A stretch of DNA of 7,139 nucleotides. It comes from Thiohalobacter sp. (GTDB lineage Bacteria > Pseudomonadota > Gammaproteobacteria > DSM-19610). Below the pieces are notes generated by a model. It was not told where the DNA came from. It saw only the letters and a program-made list of their open reading frames with translations, and did not search any database. The translations under genes and the position numbers were made by a program. The DNA is taken from contig JALVCM010000469.1 of the NCBI GenBank assembly GCA_027010005.1, positions 1-7,139 of the forward strand, in the 5' to 3' direction. Shown here piece by piece: positions 6,512 to 7,139 of this stretch; position 1 is the first letter of the stretch; the number at the start of each line of letters is the position of its first letter.

Positions 6512-6955
6512 TTACCCCCCAAGCTCTCCCTGCTGGAGATCGTCGATGATCGGACAACCCTCCTCACTGGCCTGACAGAGGTTGACCAGCAATTGCAATT
6601 CCCGTCGCAGCAGGTCGAGCTGTTCGATCTGCGCTTCGATGTCGGCCAGTTTTTCATGCGTGAGGGCACGCACTTCGTCGCGCGCGTGCTGCGGGTCGTT
6701 GCGCATTTCCAGCAGGCGGGAGATTTCGTCGAGGGAGAAATTCATCGCCTTGGCGCGGAGGATGAATTTCAGCGCGGAGAGATGACGGGGACTGTAACTG
6801 CGCAGGCCCGAGGCGGAGCGCGGCACGTCACGGAGCAGGCCGATTTTCTCGTAGTAGCGCAGCGTGTCGGCGCTCAACCCGGTCAGGGTGGTGATTTCGC
6901 CGATGCGGTACGGCCCGCCATTGCCAACCACTCGCTTGGACTTATTCCGAGACAT
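6512..6955 (-). CDS. MerR-family metal-responsive transcriptional regulator, CueR-like
   Basis: 147 residues from the ATG at 6955. The N-terminal winged helix-turn-helix (about 17-85) has IGEITTLTGLSADTLRYYEKIGLL followed by the wing RSASGLRSYSPRHL, the hallmark of the family. A long dimerisation helix (about 92-124) follows. The C-terminal loop is LCQASEEGCPII with Cys127 and Cys134 (six residues between), close to CueR, which has seven. Divalent-metal sensors (ZntR, PbrR, MerR) carry a Cys at the start of the dimer helix; here that position is about Arg92, next to Ala91, so a monovalent metal such as Cu(I), Ag or Au is favoured. Such proteins twist promoter DNA to activate efflux genes. A start at 7021 would add 22 residues outside the family fold and would read through a palindrome, so it is rejected; AGG ends 9 bases before 6955. 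The gene converges on the epimerase-like gene with a 102-base gap that shows no clear terminator. GC-rich codons. Confidence 0.88.
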   Translation of the reverse strand: MSRNKSKRVVGNGGPYRIGEITTLTGLSADTLRYYEKIGLLRDVPRSASGLRSYSPRHLSALKFILRAKAMNFSLDEISRLLEMRNDPQHARDEVRALTHEKLADIEAQIEQLDLLRRELQLLVNLCQASEEGCPIIDDLQQGELGG

Positions 6956-6988
6956 TGACTGCAGCCTACATTCGATGGAGAGGCAGTC

Positions 6989-7005
6989 GGTGCGTAAAAC
7001 GCACC
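6989..7005. repeat. REP-like palindrome upstream of the MerR gene
   Basis: GGTGCGT-AAA-ACGCACC is a perfect 7-base stem with a 3-base loop. On the minus strand it reads TGTAGGGTGCGT..., a form I recall as a dispersed intergenic palindrome in proteobacterial genomes. It lies 34 bases upstream of the MerR start. A near-repeat, GCAGCCTACAT (6961-6971) and GCACCCTACAT (7001-7011; one mismatch), lies 40 bases apart around it. GACTGC (6957-6962) and GCAGTC (6983-6988) form another inverted pair. Whether it is a REP element or part of a regulator site is undecided. Confidence 0.55.
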
Positions 7006-7021
7006 CTACATCCTGATTCAA
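6994..7021 (-). promoter_or_regulatory. Weak candidate promoter for the MerR gene
   Basis: On the minus strand TTGAAT (7021-7016) is followed after 16 bases by TTTTAC (6999-6994). Each is a modest match (4/6 and 3/6), and the -10 sits within the palindrome at 6989-7005. Low confidence; a promoter farther upstream or read-through from the preceding gene is equally possible. Confidence 0.2.
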
Positions 7022-7091
7022 TGTGGATCTTGTTCACCCCGAAGCAGGTGCCTTATGCACGTACCGCACCACTGTACGGCGGCGGCCCTGT

Positions 7092-7139
7092 TCAGACAAC
7101 CAACAGATAGGCATTGAGCATGTACAGCCCGGTGCCGAT
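7092..7139 (-). CDS. Possible C-terminal end of an upstream membrane protein (partial)
   Basis: Reading leftward from the window edge, the frame IGTGLYMLNAYLLVV ends at a TGA (7094-7092). Twelve of its 15 codons end in G or C, as expected in this GC-rich flank, and the residues are hydrophobic like a terminal membrane helix. It would lie 136 bases ahead of the MerR gene on the same strand. Fifteen residues cannot identify a family. On the other strand an ATG at 7120 (MYSPVP) with AGG eight bases before it could instead start a divergent gene, a common arrangement for MerR regulators. Confidence 0.35.
   Translation of the reverse strand: MGTGLYMLNAYLLVV

Noticed and set aside
6593..6958. 121-codon plus-strand open frame opposite the MerR gene
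   Set aside because: It is a shadow arising from the high GC content of the MerR gene, whose minus-strand product is unmistakable.
6956..7021. Longer MerR start adding 22 residues
   Set aside because: The extension is outside the family fold and would translate the palindrome; the ATG at 6955 has an AGG at suitable distance.

Overview
The window looks like a chromosomal segment of a Gram-negative bacterium, most likely a gammaproteobacterium, though the species cannot be fixed from the sequence. The evidence is two exported proteins with lipoprotein-type signals, a copper-type MerR regulator, a CopL-like Met/His/Cys-rich exported protein, and a GGTGCGT...ACGCACC intergenic palindrome of a kind I recall from such genomes.

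Layout. (1) Positions 1-311, minus strand: truncated small exported protein rich in Met, His and Cys, probably metal-related, with a weak Fur-box-like site upstream. (2) 321-710: gene-free. Its last 115 bases hold a 20-base dyad over a TTGACA -35, a matching -10 and a strong ribosome binding site. (3) 711-4127, plus strand: a 1138-residue lipoprotein subtilase with an intact Asp/His/Ser triad, a carboxypeptidase-regulatory-like domain, two Ig-like repeats and five tandem four-cysteine repeats that I cannot assign to a named family. (4) 4128-4522: gene-free, with a hairpin after the protease gene, a small palindrome and an AT-rich leader. (5) 4523-6409, plus strand: a 628-residue predicted lipoprotein with an Ig-like domain and an (alpha/alpha)6-barrel of the N-acylglucosamine 2-epimerase type, with substitutions at expected catalytic glutamates. 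(6) 6512-6955, minus strand: a MerR-family metal regulator, convergent with the epimerase-like gene. (7) 6956-7139: a palindromic element and possibly the last codons of another minus-strand gene.

The two outer genes are GC-rich (63-70% in sampled 60-base lines), on the minus strand and metal-related. The two lipoprotein genes between them are clearly more AT-rich (37-52% in sampled lines) and on the opposite strand. I infer that the protease/epimerase-like pair is an acquired block placed inside or beside a metal-resistance neighbourhood. The two lipoproteins may act together at the cell surface, one cutting protein and one acting on or binding sugar, but only their adjacency and shared export type support this. 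The most novel item is the five-fold Cys-repeat tail of the protease, with a nearly identical DNA duplication between repeats 2 and 3.
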